A DNA stretch of 62,000 nt from Phoronis australis. Its lineage: Eukaryota; Phoronida; Phoronidae. This document shows positions 24,490 to 35,760 of the stretch, piece after piece; position 1 is the first letter of the stretch; each line of letters begins with the position of its first letter. The stretch spans positions 1-62,000 of the forward strand of contig NMRA01000681.1 of NCBI GenBank assembly GCA_002633005.1. The letters run 5' to 3'. The position numbers and the translations under genes are program-made. The notes below the pieces were generated by a model that did not search any database, was not told the DNA's origin, and worked only from the letters and a program-made list of their open reading frames with translations.

Positions 24490-25455
24490 CCGATCCACTC
24501 AAAGGGAAACATTCAAGGGTCATGCTATTACTTCTCAGGAGGGGTTATTGCGCTTTTCAATGAACTACGAGCACACCAAGTAATCGAAGTGCAACAACCA
24601 GGTAACCACTTCGTTACACAATCCAGATCAATAAACTCGCCTTTTAGAGATACTGAATACCAAAAGAGTGTTCTCAATGGAAAATCGTGCCACATGTCAT
24701 CTTGCAGTGAATAAACGGGAGAGATCTTCGAGGGCATTGCATATGAATGGAAACTTTCAAAAACTAAACCGCATGGAGGCTACGACGAAGTTAGATGCAG
24801 GTCGTCCGTCAGTCTTGATTCGTGAACAGAGATTTGCCTTAGGGGTCGTGGTCTCTCAAACGGATAGGTCGGTGTTTTTTGTTTCCTGTCTGTCAACTTT
24901 CGATTCAGGAACTCGTATTGCTTTCCACTATCAGGTTCTGCCAGCCCGTCATTAATTAACGCGAACCCTACCGATCGTAGCATGAGAATATCCATAGCCA
25001 AAATTGATATGTAAAGTGTTGCTATAAATATGTCTAAACAGTAAAGTAAATTTGTACAACTGTATGCGCGAGTTTTCTATTTAACTTATTAAAACGAGTC
25101 TTAAAAGCAAAATTAACATCAATAGACGCACTTGTACAACCTGGGAAGCTCATTTATATTGAGAAGCAAATTGTTGAAGGCACTGTATTCATATGTCTTC
25201 ACACAGGTCATATGTTGGTCACATCGCGTGAAGAAGTGTCAAACATGTAAATTGTTACTGTGGCACAATTAATTTTCTATGCAATTGACAAAAAAAAGCT
25301 ATCGAGTTTAACATTATGTAAAATTTGAGCATTTGTTTCATTACTACATTTGTCCAAAGTTTCATTACAGAGCACGTGTCGGATCGAGTCTACACAGTCA
25401 CTTGTCTTTGAAAGTTTATTATTGGAGTTCATGGTAATTATTTAAAAACCTAATG
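24490..25455. other. unassigned sequence
   Basis: Right of the long-unit array, no gene, RNA or repeat is recognised. The longest open frames (about 70-95 codons, 24528-24955) have no familiar motif and no supporting splice context. Confidence 0.55.
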
Positions 25456-25459
25456 ACTT

Positions 25460-25875
25460 TGTAGAATGTATCCATTCTAGTAATGACGATGGTATTCTTC
25501 TATGTCAAAATGTTTCCGATGTGAAAGTTTTGTGATGTGCTGATGATATGGCTTTGTGTACTTAATCTCCAGTTAAACTACAAAAACTACTGTGTGCTAT
25601 AAGTAAGTTCTGCCAGGAATGGAGCGTGTCTGTAAATTTAGTGAAGACCACAGTTATGGTGTTTAGAAACGGAGGTCCCTTGAGAAATTGCGAGATGTGG
25701 TATTTTGAGGTGAAAAACTCGAAATGATTTCCATGCCAGCTACAAGTATCTTGGTGTTGTGTTCATGCCAAAGTTATTGCGGGCTATGGCTGCTCAGACC
25801 CTGTCAGCCCAAGCCACGGAGGTAGCCATTACAGTCGACAAGCTACAAAGAAGCCCCTAGGGCGATAATTCTCCA
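25460..25875 (+). pseudogene. non-LTR retrotransposon reverse transcriptase fragment
   Basis: Translating the plus strand with one frameshift near 25728 and in-frame stops gives successive RT landmarks. These are CADDMALCT (the catalytic A/YADD box, about 25535-25560), then KLQKLLCAISKFCQEWSV, VNLVKTTVMVF (the KT.VMVF motif, about 25635-25665) and NGGPL. After the frameshift come SYKYLGVVFMPKL (the YLGV box, about 25738-25775) and an AAQTLSAQA segment. This order is characteristic of the palm-to-thumb part of non-LTR retrotransposon RTs. Endonuclease and 5' domains are missing. The clade (CR1/L2/RTE-like) cannot be settled from this piece. It is inactive. Confidence 0.8.
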
Positions 25876-25879
25876 AAAT

Positions 25880-28320
25880 CCACTCGGGCTCTAGATAACG
25901 GGGGATAACGACTTCGCCATGTAATAATCTATATTTATCAGCGTGAACGTGATTATTTGAGTGAACTTTTCAAGTTTCCTCACGTATTCCACGTTCACGC
26001 ATACGCGATCTTGAGATTAAGCAAGATTCCAAGATCACGCACAGCAATTCAAGATCAATTTTATAGCAGTAAGTGGACTTAATAAATTTGTATTTTGACT
26101 GAAAACACGCAGGGTGTAATGCCGCGTTAACGTTGCATACCTTAAGTTTACTTATCTGGGACTAACGCAGTTGGTGGTGTGCGATTTAATTTTCTCAGGA
26201 TCTAGCAGGTGTCGCTGCAGTCAATTGCTGACACTTCTCGGCATCAGATTAAGGAGCCCCCACATACAATCGATCAGTTAGTTGAATACTATGCACTGCC
26301 ACCGGGCACCCATTGTCTGAGTTGAGCGCAACTTTACGCATAGTTTGACAGTGGGAACACTTGTCGTGGTGAGTATACGTTTGTGTTTATGTGAATATAG
26401 GTGATATTTTGTCTGTATTTTTCGTAGATGGAGGTTGCTATTACTACAGACATTAGGGGTGATGAAATACGCTGTTCAAAGTGTGTCATTAGTGGTGATG
26501 AAACTAGACTTGGGCTACGCTGTTCAAAGTATCTTAGCGGATTTCAAGCATGTGATTGTTTATTGTTGTTACAACTGCGAATAACCTCAGAGCGGATTGT
26601 TTGGGTTTTGCGTGACCTCGCAGACGTGGATCCAGAATGATCTGTGGGATAATGAGATCCATTGTAATTTCACATTGGTTTTAATTAAAAATTCTAGTGC
26701 GTTTCCTCTTCTTGTTCTATAATTTGTTACCGTTTTACACTAACACCAGGAGGAATAAAACAAAAACAAAACAAAATTAACCTATGACTTTCTGGAGAAA
26801 GTTTGTCTTGATGGACGGTGTCGTCAAGAATTGCGAATAAGTTTCATTTGGAATTAAAACTGAAATAATCACCTAGTTCATGTTCACTGAAGATAGAAGA
26901 CAGACTGATTCTATATAATTCCACGGTTCTCACACAACACAGACACAGGCGACTGTTTCGCCAGAATGCATTACTATTGTCACTTCTGTTTTAATCGGGT
27001 TTACGTAACTGATAAAGAACCTTGCAAAGATTCTTAAGTACCTCAACTGTAGCAAGATAATTGTCCACTAATCAAACAAAATACGGTTAACGATGTTTGT
27101 TACCAATGAAGTCTTTCTGGCTGGCTCGTGGGAATGTCAAATAAAAAGTTTTGTTTCGACTATGAAAAAACTTTGTTTCATGGAACTGCAACGTATCAAA
27201 CAGCATGTTAGTTAATTCAAACGGGAAGCACGGACGGTGAATATATTTTTAAGCTTCATGTTTCAAAGAAATCCAGTTATTAAATTACCCCCACTGCTTT
27301 CTATTTTTCTACCGCCTTTATATCTTGTAACCTAATTTGGATGAACTTAAAGAATTTTCTTTGTTAAACAGAGAAATATAATTTTTATTTATAGGAATTT
27401 TTCGGCAAATGGGGCACATTCATTGCTATCATAAAATAACTTAGCAATGAAATGGTCATATTTTACAGCTATGGATGCAAGAATAGCCGTTAGGGGGCGT
27501 CACAGTGGCAAATTTCCACCTTGGGTAGTGCTTGGCCCACAACCGAAGGTGATCGAAAAACGACAAACTCTATAGTGGGATTTTCTATATTAATATACAG
27601 GGCCCACCAAAAGGTGGAAAAAAGCGGGCCCTCTATATCAATATAGGCGGCTTCGTTCTTTTGTCGCTCCACTTTACACGGTCGTCTTCGAGCGTGGCCT
27701 TCTGACCGGGAGTCCCACTTCTGAAGTCCGACATTGAATTTTTATTTCTGTTATTTTAACAAGAAAAAATCATATAAAGTAATACGATGTGCGACAGATA
27801 CATGGATTGTTCTATCTTAGCTACCTTTCGTTTCTTTTTGAAGCTCTAGTTTTCGTTGAAGCGGAGCACATCCAAAATACAATCTTGGCAAAAAGTATGA
27901 AATCAATCATATATTCAATGACTTAATGAAATAAGAGTAGCGGTCAATCACAGTAACAGGCCTTTAATACTATTTGTCATTCTAGTCCAACAACTACAGT
28001 CATTTTTATTAAAAACTTATCAGTTCTGCTCGCAGATTGTATGGTAATGAATACACTGATGTCAATCTGTAATCTACTGTCTCCTGAACCACCACGCCAT
28101 TACCCGGAGGGAAAAGGTTTCCCTGGTGGTGTAGTGCACGGACTTCATCTTCCAGCGTTCAATTCAGTAAAGCCAGCTGTGTCTGATGACAACGTAGAAC
28201 TTGTTCTTAGCACGTCTAAGCACAGCTAAAGGCATAGTCACAACTAGTTCAGGGTGTAATATTGAAGTTCGTTTGGCATTATCTCATAATCCGTGTTGTA
28301 ATGTTATTCGTTGTCAAACC
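25880..28320. other. unassigned AT-rich sequence with possible short exon-like frames
   Basis: No recognised gene. Two short frames have an acceptor-like sequence ahead of them: 26428-26640 (TTTTTCGTAG then ATGG), which contains an internal duplication of GCTGTTCAAAGT, and 28041-28229 (CTGCTCGCAG ahead). Neither has a recognisable domain or a partner exon. One isolated CTCF-like match (GCCGTTAGGGGGCGT) lies at 27486-27500. Confidence 0.45.
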
Positions 28321-28322
28321 CC

Positions 28323-28362
28323 CCTGTCCATTAACCCTTGAACTAGGCTAGTTCGGGACAGG
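28323..28362. repeat. short palindromic hairpin
   Basis: CCTGTCC (28323) pairs with GGACAGG (28356), and inside it GAACTAG (28340) pairs with CTAGTTC (28348) around a single base. It could extrude as a cruciform or fold in RNA. Function unknown. Confidence 0.6.
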
Positions 28363-28379
28363 ACCCTAAAGTTAGACAC

Positions 28380-29530
28380 GTACATATTGGAGGCGTTCCG
28401 TAGACTCGACGCTCTTGTGTGGGAAAGCTAGTGTTTGTCACGTAGTTTCCTTGTAATTCGTGTCGATATCTTGCAGACTTGCGTCACCATGCGTTTTCGC
28501 GAGATTCCTGCGTCTACGGATGGCAGTTCTGTCTTCATTGTCGAAACCAAGGATTAAGTAGATAAAAGGTTATAACGGAGTAAAGCTATGTATAGGGTCA
28601 TGTCATGATTTTATTAAACCATGTTTTATTTTATTTTTAAACGCGTGTAGCGTAATACCGCCGCTAAAGAGTCGCATTCCCAAAGGAGCTCGCTGGAGTT
28701 TGATAAAAAACATAAAGTTAATCTAACAATGAATGGATAGCTTCCAAACTAAAAAAGCAAGGCTAAATGAACACATTAATTTCAACAATAGATTCACTGT
28801 AGCAGACCGTTACATTTTGTATGAAATATCGGCGTAGTTCACTGAATCCTTTATTTCTCCGCCCTTGAGTTTAAAATAGCGATTGCTTATTTTGAGATTA
28901 CCAGCATCGATAGTTATATTATTGCTGACCTCGCTGTAGGATTCGCTAATATGACTTCAATAATATGTAGTTGCCGTTGAAGTAATTTCGCCGAAGGATA
29001 TTAGAACTATGACTGTCAATCCTACTAATATACGAGGATTTACGATGGAAAAATGAGAAATTATAAAAATCTTGGTGTTAGTGTTCGTCACGATTCAAAT
29101 TGTTATTGATATAAAATACTATGGAGGCGTATGCTTAGAAATATATTGTCAAGGACAGAGGCTCATTCAACGCAAGTTGCTCATTAGTGGATTAATACCA
29201 CTATTGCTCATTATCGGTTTTACTGCCGAAAAACGCATATTGGGATTATTTCTAGAAGATGTTAGTGATATGAGTTATAAAAATAAGAAAGTCTGCTGTG
29301 TTTATGTGATTTTATTACAAATCACCAATTCTTGTCTTTGTCTGTCAAACATTCGCTGAATTCATGCCCAGTGTCTTTATCATTTAAAAGCGATTAAAAT
29401 ACTCTATTTGACACGTGTGATTTGGTTCAGCAGCAGAGTGTTCGGTTGCTACTTCGAACCTACAGTAGTTGTTTCGATTTCATACGATTTTTGTTGAGTC
29501 ACTTCCTTTTCTCGTCGAGAATGTCTCTTT
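28380..29530. other. unassigned sequence
   Basis: No recognised feature. An open frame at 29072-29359 (95 codons) has hydrophobic stretches but no known motif and no second exon that I can link to it. Confidence 0.5.
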
Positions 29531-30000
29531 AATCCAGTGGCGGATCTACGGGGGGGTTCAGGGGGTTTAAACCCCCCCTCGGGCCAGGACCCAAAAATTA
29601 AAAAAAAAACAAAAAAAAAACAAAAGCGTCTCCAGCAAAACAAAAACGGCACAGCCAGCGTGTGTAAACCCCAAGTAAACCAACTTGGAAAAAATTGAGA
29701 GGGGGGGTTCACTCTGAAAATATAGTTTTTTGCATTGTGAATTGCGCGGGGATTTATTGTGCGCGCGCTTCCGTCGACACTTCTGAAGTAGCCAAGCATT
29801 TTAGATGGATTCACCGCTGAAAGAGCAGTTCTACAGCTGATTTCTTTAGGTAACTAGCTTCTTTACTCTAAGATATGTTTTGATTTAATTAGGGAAAATA
29901 CTGCGGTGCCGCAACCCTGATATTCAGGCGAATTGACGTGCAACGTTTTTACCTCATCTGTTATGCCGTGTCATTCTATTACACCCCATAGTAAAGTTGT

Positions 30001-30062
30001 CTTGCACAATATCATACAGTGTACATGTACATGTAATATTGTGTACATGTACATGTAATATT
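30001..30062. repeat. tandem duplication with ACATGTACATGT palindromes
   Basis: GTGTACATGTACATGTAATA occurs twice in succession (about 30019 and 30041). Each copy contains the self-complementary ACATGTACATGT. It is inside the hAT-like element. Confidence 0.8.
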
Positions 30063-30569
30063 TTTGAAAAAAATTCTTTTTTCGAAGAATTGCTATTGTG
30101 GCGGGCGCCGTGGTCTGGTCGCGAGTCCGTTTGAAGACACACTCTATAACAAGTTATGTCTATACAAGAAATGACCAAGGGAGCACTCACATTGAGAAAG
30201 TGACCGCATTCGCGAAAAGTGTACAGTACCAGAAATTGCGGGGAGGCTGTTCTTGCGGGACTCGTGCGATGTTAAATAGGCTTCCTAAGGAGCCCTAGTT
30301 CCGACCTCAACACCTACCGTCTGTCTACCTGCAATAAGCACACTGCCGTCTTCTATACTGGGAATTTCCGCAGAAAGGCTCACCCGATGAAACGCTCATG
30401 CCCATGGGCATTTATTTGATATTAGTACTTCGGGTTTCAAGCGTTCAGACATTGGGACGTTTATTTCGAAAATTGCCAGAGATGTAAATAGGTCCTGGGA
30501 TGCTTCGGTAAGGTTTAAAGTAGTCCATGATGAACGGATCAAATTTAGTTGCGCATGTAAGTCTTTCGA

Positions 30570-30705
30570 ATGAACTTGGCAACCTCAAGGGTCTTAGTGT
30601 CAACTGAGCTGCGAAACGAGATGCTGACATTGTAGAGGCTTACAAGCTCATTGACACAGCAGTTGACGAAGTGCAAGCGTTGGGAACAAACATCGAAGAT
30701 ACATA
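30570..30705 (+). pseudogene. hAT transposase C-terminal remnant
   Basis: The plus-strand frame gives NELGNLKGLSVN, a stop, then AAKRDADIVEAYKLIDT and VDEVQALGTNIED. This resembles the helical region between the catalytic blocks of KIAA1586/ZMYM-type hAT transposases (L...LQ...DI..A......T...L...R). It sits within the TIRs at 29535-31216, so the position supports the call. Only about 45 codons are readable and there is at least one stop. Inactive. Confidence 0.5.
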
Positions 30706-31221
30706 GGCGGATTTAGGGGGGGGCCCAGGGGGCCCGCCCCCCCCCCCCACCCTTGGCTGCCGCAAAAAAATAAAACAGTTAGAGCGTAGGGAAATGTTGA
30801 GTTTATTAATTAACCCCGGTAATTAAAATTATACGGATGAAAAAAGATTTAAATGTGTGCAGTTTTAGTGTTGAGGGGGGGGGCTCAAATCCAATTTCAA
30901 GTGTCAAATTCGGAACACGGCGCATTCGTAACGNCATACCCAGATGTGCACAATATGGTTTCACGAAACTTATGTGCCAAGTTCATGTGACGAAATCGAG
31001 AAGGGTTTTTAATTATCTTAAGAAAAACTCCAGAGACATGTTAAGTGCCAGAAACTTACCAGGATGCATGGAAATTTCACTATTTGGCTACAAAAATATC
31101 TTACACGGGAGGGAAAACCCCCCTCCCGACCTCCCCCCGCTCGGCGCCACGCGCCTAGGATTCGACCTTGGCGGGAATCCTAACCCCCCCTTGCTGAAAA
31201 CGTAGATCCGCCACTGTAATC

Positions 31222-33040
31222 AACTGCCAAGAGGTGGCTAATATGTGAGCATTAAACACCCAGCTCTGCACCAGCACCAAGACTTTGGCTGGCACACGTA
31301 TAAAATGCATTAGTATTTAGACTCAAATCTCGCAAAGAACACCATTCTATTTCAGGCTTCAACTATACCGTAAATACCACAAGATGCTCGTTTGCCCTGG
31401 TCATAACGCAAAACGTTTGGATCAATTTTGAAAACTTCTTACTAAGTCGGCTGAGTTCTAAATCGGATGAGTACTGAGTCGGGAAGCGTGGCCTAATGTT
31501 TGGGCATCTCAAATCGCACGCTCCAATTTGTGACAAACTTAGTATCATTTCAATAAGAACCTTTTCATGTAGGCGCTCTCTAGAGTAATGAGAGCACGAA
31601 AATGACTTCCGATTCATTCCGACTCAGATTTGGTGGAGAGAAATTCAGATTACATAGGGGCTCATAAATATAAAGCAGAGAAATGAGCTCCTCTGTGAGC
31701 CCTTCCCATTGTTTGATTAGTTAAAGTTCGCTATGTTTTTTTAGTTTTTTTTGAAACTAACTGGGATCGAAATTCTCGCTTTATCTGAGACAACCACTGG
31801 CTTTGTCGCCGTAAACCATGATCTTTGCAGTGCTCCCCGGGAAATGTATGGAACAGATCGTCCTTGCTCATCAGTTGATATTTCAAAAGTTTTGCCCTTT
31901 TTTCGTTCATTCCACCAAACATCAGTGGAAAAATTTCGACAGTTTGATTGCAGGAAAGGTGTTAAAATGCTGTTGTAGGTTGAAACCTCTCGTCCACATT
32001 ACATGGTATTTGTAAGTGGCGCTGAACGCCTATCCACCAAAGACTTGATCTCCGTCTGGCGGGTTAATTTCAGTACGTATTTCGAAAGTCACTGCGAAAA
32101 CAAGGATGTTAACAAACATGTTACTGTTGTCATATATAGTATGCCTGACTGTAAATCCTTGTTAGCAGATTCACATATTATTTTTGTTTATATTCTGTAC
32201 CGAGGTGAAGAATATCGGTGGGATGTCCCCAGGCGCCAGTCTGAGTTTTTGACCTTGACATCATTTTCAAGGTGACAGTTTGGGAAAATGTCGTTGACGC
32301 GATGTTTGATCTAGAAGGAAGCTTTAGAGTTTATTCTCATTTTGTACCAAGGTGGAGCTGCGGCAATTCTAAGCGTCGGTTGATTTTGGTCACAGTGAAA
32401 AAAAGATCAATTTTGAGTAGGGCATGGCGGGAATTTTTGATAGCAGGATACTGATCTAATGAAAGACGCTTTAGATATTGTTCATATTTTGTCTCGAAGT
32501 CGAAGTGGAGCAACTCTAAGCGTCAGTCTATTCTGATGGCTCTTGAGCAGGACTTCAGTACAAGAGTTATATGGGTCGAATATGGTGAAAAACCAATAAT
32601 TTTTTTGCCTAATTTGGAAAATTGTTGTTTTTAAAATAGTCAACATTTCTTTAACATGATGCTCTACTACAGGCAAATTCTGATTTGTTTAAAATTTTGT
32701 AGAATTTATGTAATATTGACTTGCATAAAATATTTACAGCCTCATAGGGTATTCCAACATTAAATACCAGTGTTTCCCCTGGGTTTTGAAAGGAGCGTGG
32801 TTGTAAATGGCCAAAACGGGGTGCAAAGTCCATTGCCGCACGCGAATATGAGAAGTGGGAGCCCCTTATAGACTCTATTCACGCGGCGGACATTAAAATC
32901 CAAAGCGAGGCTCACTGCGATAAACAAAGCGAAAGTAGACATTGCGTGAGTTAAATAGCCGGTCTTTCGAGTCCAACCTAGATATTGAATTTTAATAATG
33001 TGTCAACAATTAAACCACACAGACGTAGAAAATTACATTA
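31222..33040. other. unassigned sequence with a duplicated ~170-bp segment
   Basis: No recognised gene. Two related stretches, about 32270-32400 and 32455-32560, share TCTAAGCGTC, the GGTTGATTTTGG-like stretch and GGTGGAGC/AGTGGAGC. A diverged relative lies near 39470-39620 (CAGTCGATTTTGG). These look like pieces of a dispersed repeat. The open frame at 32003-32275 has no known domain. Confidence 0.45.
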
Positions 33041-34625
33041 GAGAACATGTTAAGGCGTCAAAGAGTTGTCTGACGAAAGGGTTTAAATTTTTTCGGAAAA
33101 CTAGGTTCGAAACATGAAAAGTAAATATGACCAAATTGCGGCGATCGTAGTGTTACGGATTAGGTATTATGCTGAATGCAGGGTTACTTTTTTCTTGTAA
33201 ATTGTTGATCAAAATACTTTCTACGCGGACCCGGTCATCTGCTCGTATTGTTGACGAGTTGAAGACATATTCGACAGTGGTGGCTGTCATGTGCAATTAG
33301 TCACATTTGGTTTAATTTTTTGATCAAGAATATTAAAATCAAGCATAATCTGATCCTATGCACTCCCTGGGACTAACAGTTGATTTGTCATTGATCTGAA
33401 AGAATAATTGATGTTATTAAATATATTTTTTATTAAAATAATAAACCAGACTCGTAATTGAAAATAATTTGACAATCAATTACGCTTTCTTGGTTGTAAT
33501 AATTCTTACGTCTATTTCATGTGTTAGATTTCAAGTATCAATTTGGACCAAGTTGAATTTTAAAATTAAAACACCTAATTCTTTCGTCCAAAACGTAACC
33601 TCGTTTTAGAACTCAATTTCAGTTAACTGGACAATGAAATCATAGTTATCATGTTTCTGCAGGAACCTCGTTCATCCGAGGGGAAAGGTGCCCGTGCCTA
33701 CTGAGAGGCGATTTTTTCGCCGAGTGAGGGTGGGAACAGTCTACCTCCCGATCACCATCAATAGCACCCCCGCCCTGTTGCAAGCTCTCATAGCCTCTGT
33801 CTTATTTTAAAGTAGCCTTTTGTGCACTTAAAAATTGTCACCTGTGTGGTTACAGGTTATGTGAACTCAGAGAGATTTTTCACTAGGGGAATTTTTATGC
33901 CTTCTGGAGGGAATTTCGCGTGATAATTCAATACTTTTGAGAGGGGAATAGGGCCGATATTGGGCCCTAAATTTGAGGGATTGAGAGCTCTGTCCTTTTT
34001 GGAAAGAAAAATTATAATGTTTCAACCCGTAGCAGGGGCGGATCCAGTATTTTGAATTAGGGGGGGGGGGCAGGCACAGGAATAAGCAACATTTCGGCAG
34101 ATGCGCGCGCCCAGCCTAAAATCTGGGGATGCAGGGGTCTTGAATTCTTGGGTTTGCGGACCTGTTGACTAAAAAAAAAGGTAAACGGGGTTCATTCAGC
34201 GCCTATGCGTTGTTTATTCACCCCCAAGACCCCCTGGTTGCGCACGTGTGCTAGTCAGCAATTCGCACCCGAACTCAAAAATGGGATCTGATACAATTTT
34301 AGTGCCCCCCCCCCTAAATCCGTAGTCATGAAAATACAACCTGGCTGGCCCATTCTCTGGTCGTTGCTATGATGCTTGACAACTGACCGAGATGCGACAA
34401 AATATGATCTAACTTTTCGAAAACATTTATTTTACACGGACATATTTTGCTTCGTCGGCGTATGGCAACGACCCAACGCTTCCGAATCTAAACGTCTTTA
34501 GAGATTGTGAAGCGTGTACGTATTTTTTCTAGCCGTTCGGGGAACAACACGGACTGAAACACAGACTCCTATGCCGATAAGCTAACAGAGCTATCGTAGC
34601 GAGCCTCGTTTTGGAACGCGCCTCC
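33041..34625. repeat. dispersed repeat copy 1, paralogous to 53037-54335
   Basis: This segment and 53037-54335 align along their length in the same orientation. Shared phrases include TATGACCAAATTGCGG, TCTTGTAAATTGTTGA, CCTCGTTCATCCGAGGGG, CTCCCGATCACCATCA, AAAACAACCTGGCTGGCC-like and AGCTATCGTAG. Copy 1 contains an extra 288-bp hAT-like insertion (34033-34320) absent from copy 2. No open frame is conserved between copies, so it is probably a noncoding mobile repeat or an old segmental duplication. Confidence 0.8.
34033..34320. mobile_element. hAT-like MITE, 5-bp TSD, with empty site in the window
   Basis: The element begins CAGGGGCGGATCCAG and ends ...CCCCTAAATC. It is flanked by CGTAG at 34028-34032 and 34321-34325. 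The related repeat at 54000-54020 reads TTTCAACAAGTAGTCATG without the insert, giving the pre-insertion site. Its left end is almost identical to that of the element at 56991. The last eight bases of the right TIR appear to be missing. Confidence 0.8.
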
Positions 34626-35515
34626 TGTCGGCGTGAATAGGGTCTATTGTCTGGGTTTCGAAAGGAGCGTGGTGGTGAATGCTCGAAGCGGATGTGGAGC
34701 CTGGCGCCACCTGCGAGCATGGGATGAAGTGAGATCCTCCCATCGGAGGGAGGGGGGGGGGGGTTGGGAGACCTTACCCAGGCAAAATTTGAAAATTAGA
34801 CGTACTTGGTTGCAGTTTGCTCATCATAGAAAAGACCCTAACCCAAACATCATGTAGTCGAAGTATCTGGGTAAAGGACACTTCGATTCGAAATTGGCAA
34901 TGAAATGTCCTGCATAGTGTGATCTCTGTCACACTTGAGTACAAAAACAGTGTTAAAATTCAATTGTCCACGAAGTGACAAACATAGAACAAAAATATGT
35001 GAACTTTGTAGACGTAATAAACTAATTCGTGTAACGAAACTGCCGTTGATATCGTCATGCTAAACAGTAAATCAGTGATAATGGATTGGCGTTGGCCGGC
35101 ATAGCAGACGATGTATAATCCAGTCCATGCAGGCGAATCTGTAGGCAACACGTAGCCCTCGGCTGGCCATTTAGGGGCTACAATACTTCCATTCGCTTTC
35201 TGTACGCATTTCGTTACATGTATTTTAAACGGGCGGTAACTTAAATCCGGTCACCGGTTTTAGAGTTTTCACCTCGTCAAAAATACATTCCACACTTAAA
35301 ATTATCAATTAAAAAAGCGCTTACTTTCTTCATTGGTCCTTTTTTCTTCTACATATATCTTCGATGGAGTTGTGAGAATTAAGGTGACTTTGGCGAAGAA
35401 TTCCAACTTCACTTATTTGGTTGCCGTTAACTTTTTCGCCACGCGCGCGATAACCATAAGTAAGTCAACTGAGTCACGTGAGTTAGGCAAAGGCTAGCGC
35501 GAGACTGAGCGAAGC
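34626..35515. other. repeat fragments and unassigned sequence
   Basis: The stretch at 34645-34680 (TCTGGGTTTCGAAAGGAGCG) matches 32770-32800 (CTGGGTTTTGAAAGGAGCG), so a short dispersed repeat lies here. A G-rich tract is at 34747-34765. Otherwise nothing is recognised up to the 13-bp tandem repeat. Confidence 0.5.
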
Positions 35516-35521
35516 GCATAG

Positions 35522-35760
35522 CACTAGCGCGTGACACTAGCGCGTGACACTAGCGCGTGACACCAGCGCGTGACACCAGCGCGTGACACCAGCGCGTGAC
35601 ACCAGCGCGTGACACCAGCGCGTGACACCAGCGCGTGACACCAGCGCGTGACACCAGCGCGTGTCACCAGCGCGTGACACCAGCGCGTGACACCAGCGCG
35701 TGACACCAGCGCGTGACACCAGCGCGTGACACCAGCGCGTGACACTAGCGCGTGACACTT
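35522..35760. repeat. 13-bp minisatellite (TGACACCAGCGCG)n, ~18 copies
   Basis: Head-to-tail copies of TGACACCAGCGCG, with TGACACTAGCGCG at both ends of the array and one TGTCACC variant near 35664. The variant units at both edges and uniform units inside suggest recent expansion in the middle. The two long minus-strand frames through it are period artefacts. Confidence 0.95.

Larger units (their letters stand above)
29535..31216. mobile_element. hAT-like DNA transposon, 16-bp perfect TIRs, 5-bp TSD
   Basis: The left end CAGTGGCGGATCTACG (29535-29550) and right end CGTAGATCCGCCACTG (31201-31216) are perfect reverse complements. The element is flanked on both sides by TAATC (29530-29534 and 31217-31221), a 5-bp target duplication. 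Subterminal G-rich and C-rich tracts are also mirrored. A decayed hAT-type transposase segment lies inside (30570-30705). A third, internal end-like sequence (ATAGGCGGATTTAGGGGG, 30703) suggests a nested or rearranged sibling copy. The element is non-autonomous now. Similar CAGTGGCGGATC ends are familiar from animal hAT families, and a 5-bp duplication would fit the hAT5 type. That clade assignment is inference. Confidence 0.8.

Noticed and set aside
29449-29814. 121-codon minus-strand frame
   Set aside because: It crosses the left TIR and G/C-rich ends of the hAT-like element and includes a Phe-rich run from a poly(A)-like stretch; no transposase motif seen.
30837-31205. 122-codon frame containing an N
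   Set aside because: It lies in the right subterminal region of the hAT-like element and has glycine- and proline-rich ends from the C/G tracts.
30702-31216. Separate 515-bp hAT-like element
   Set aside because: The left end is diverged and its flank (AGATA) does not match the right flank (TAATC), whereas the end at 29535 matches perfectly. It is treated as an internal or nested remnant.
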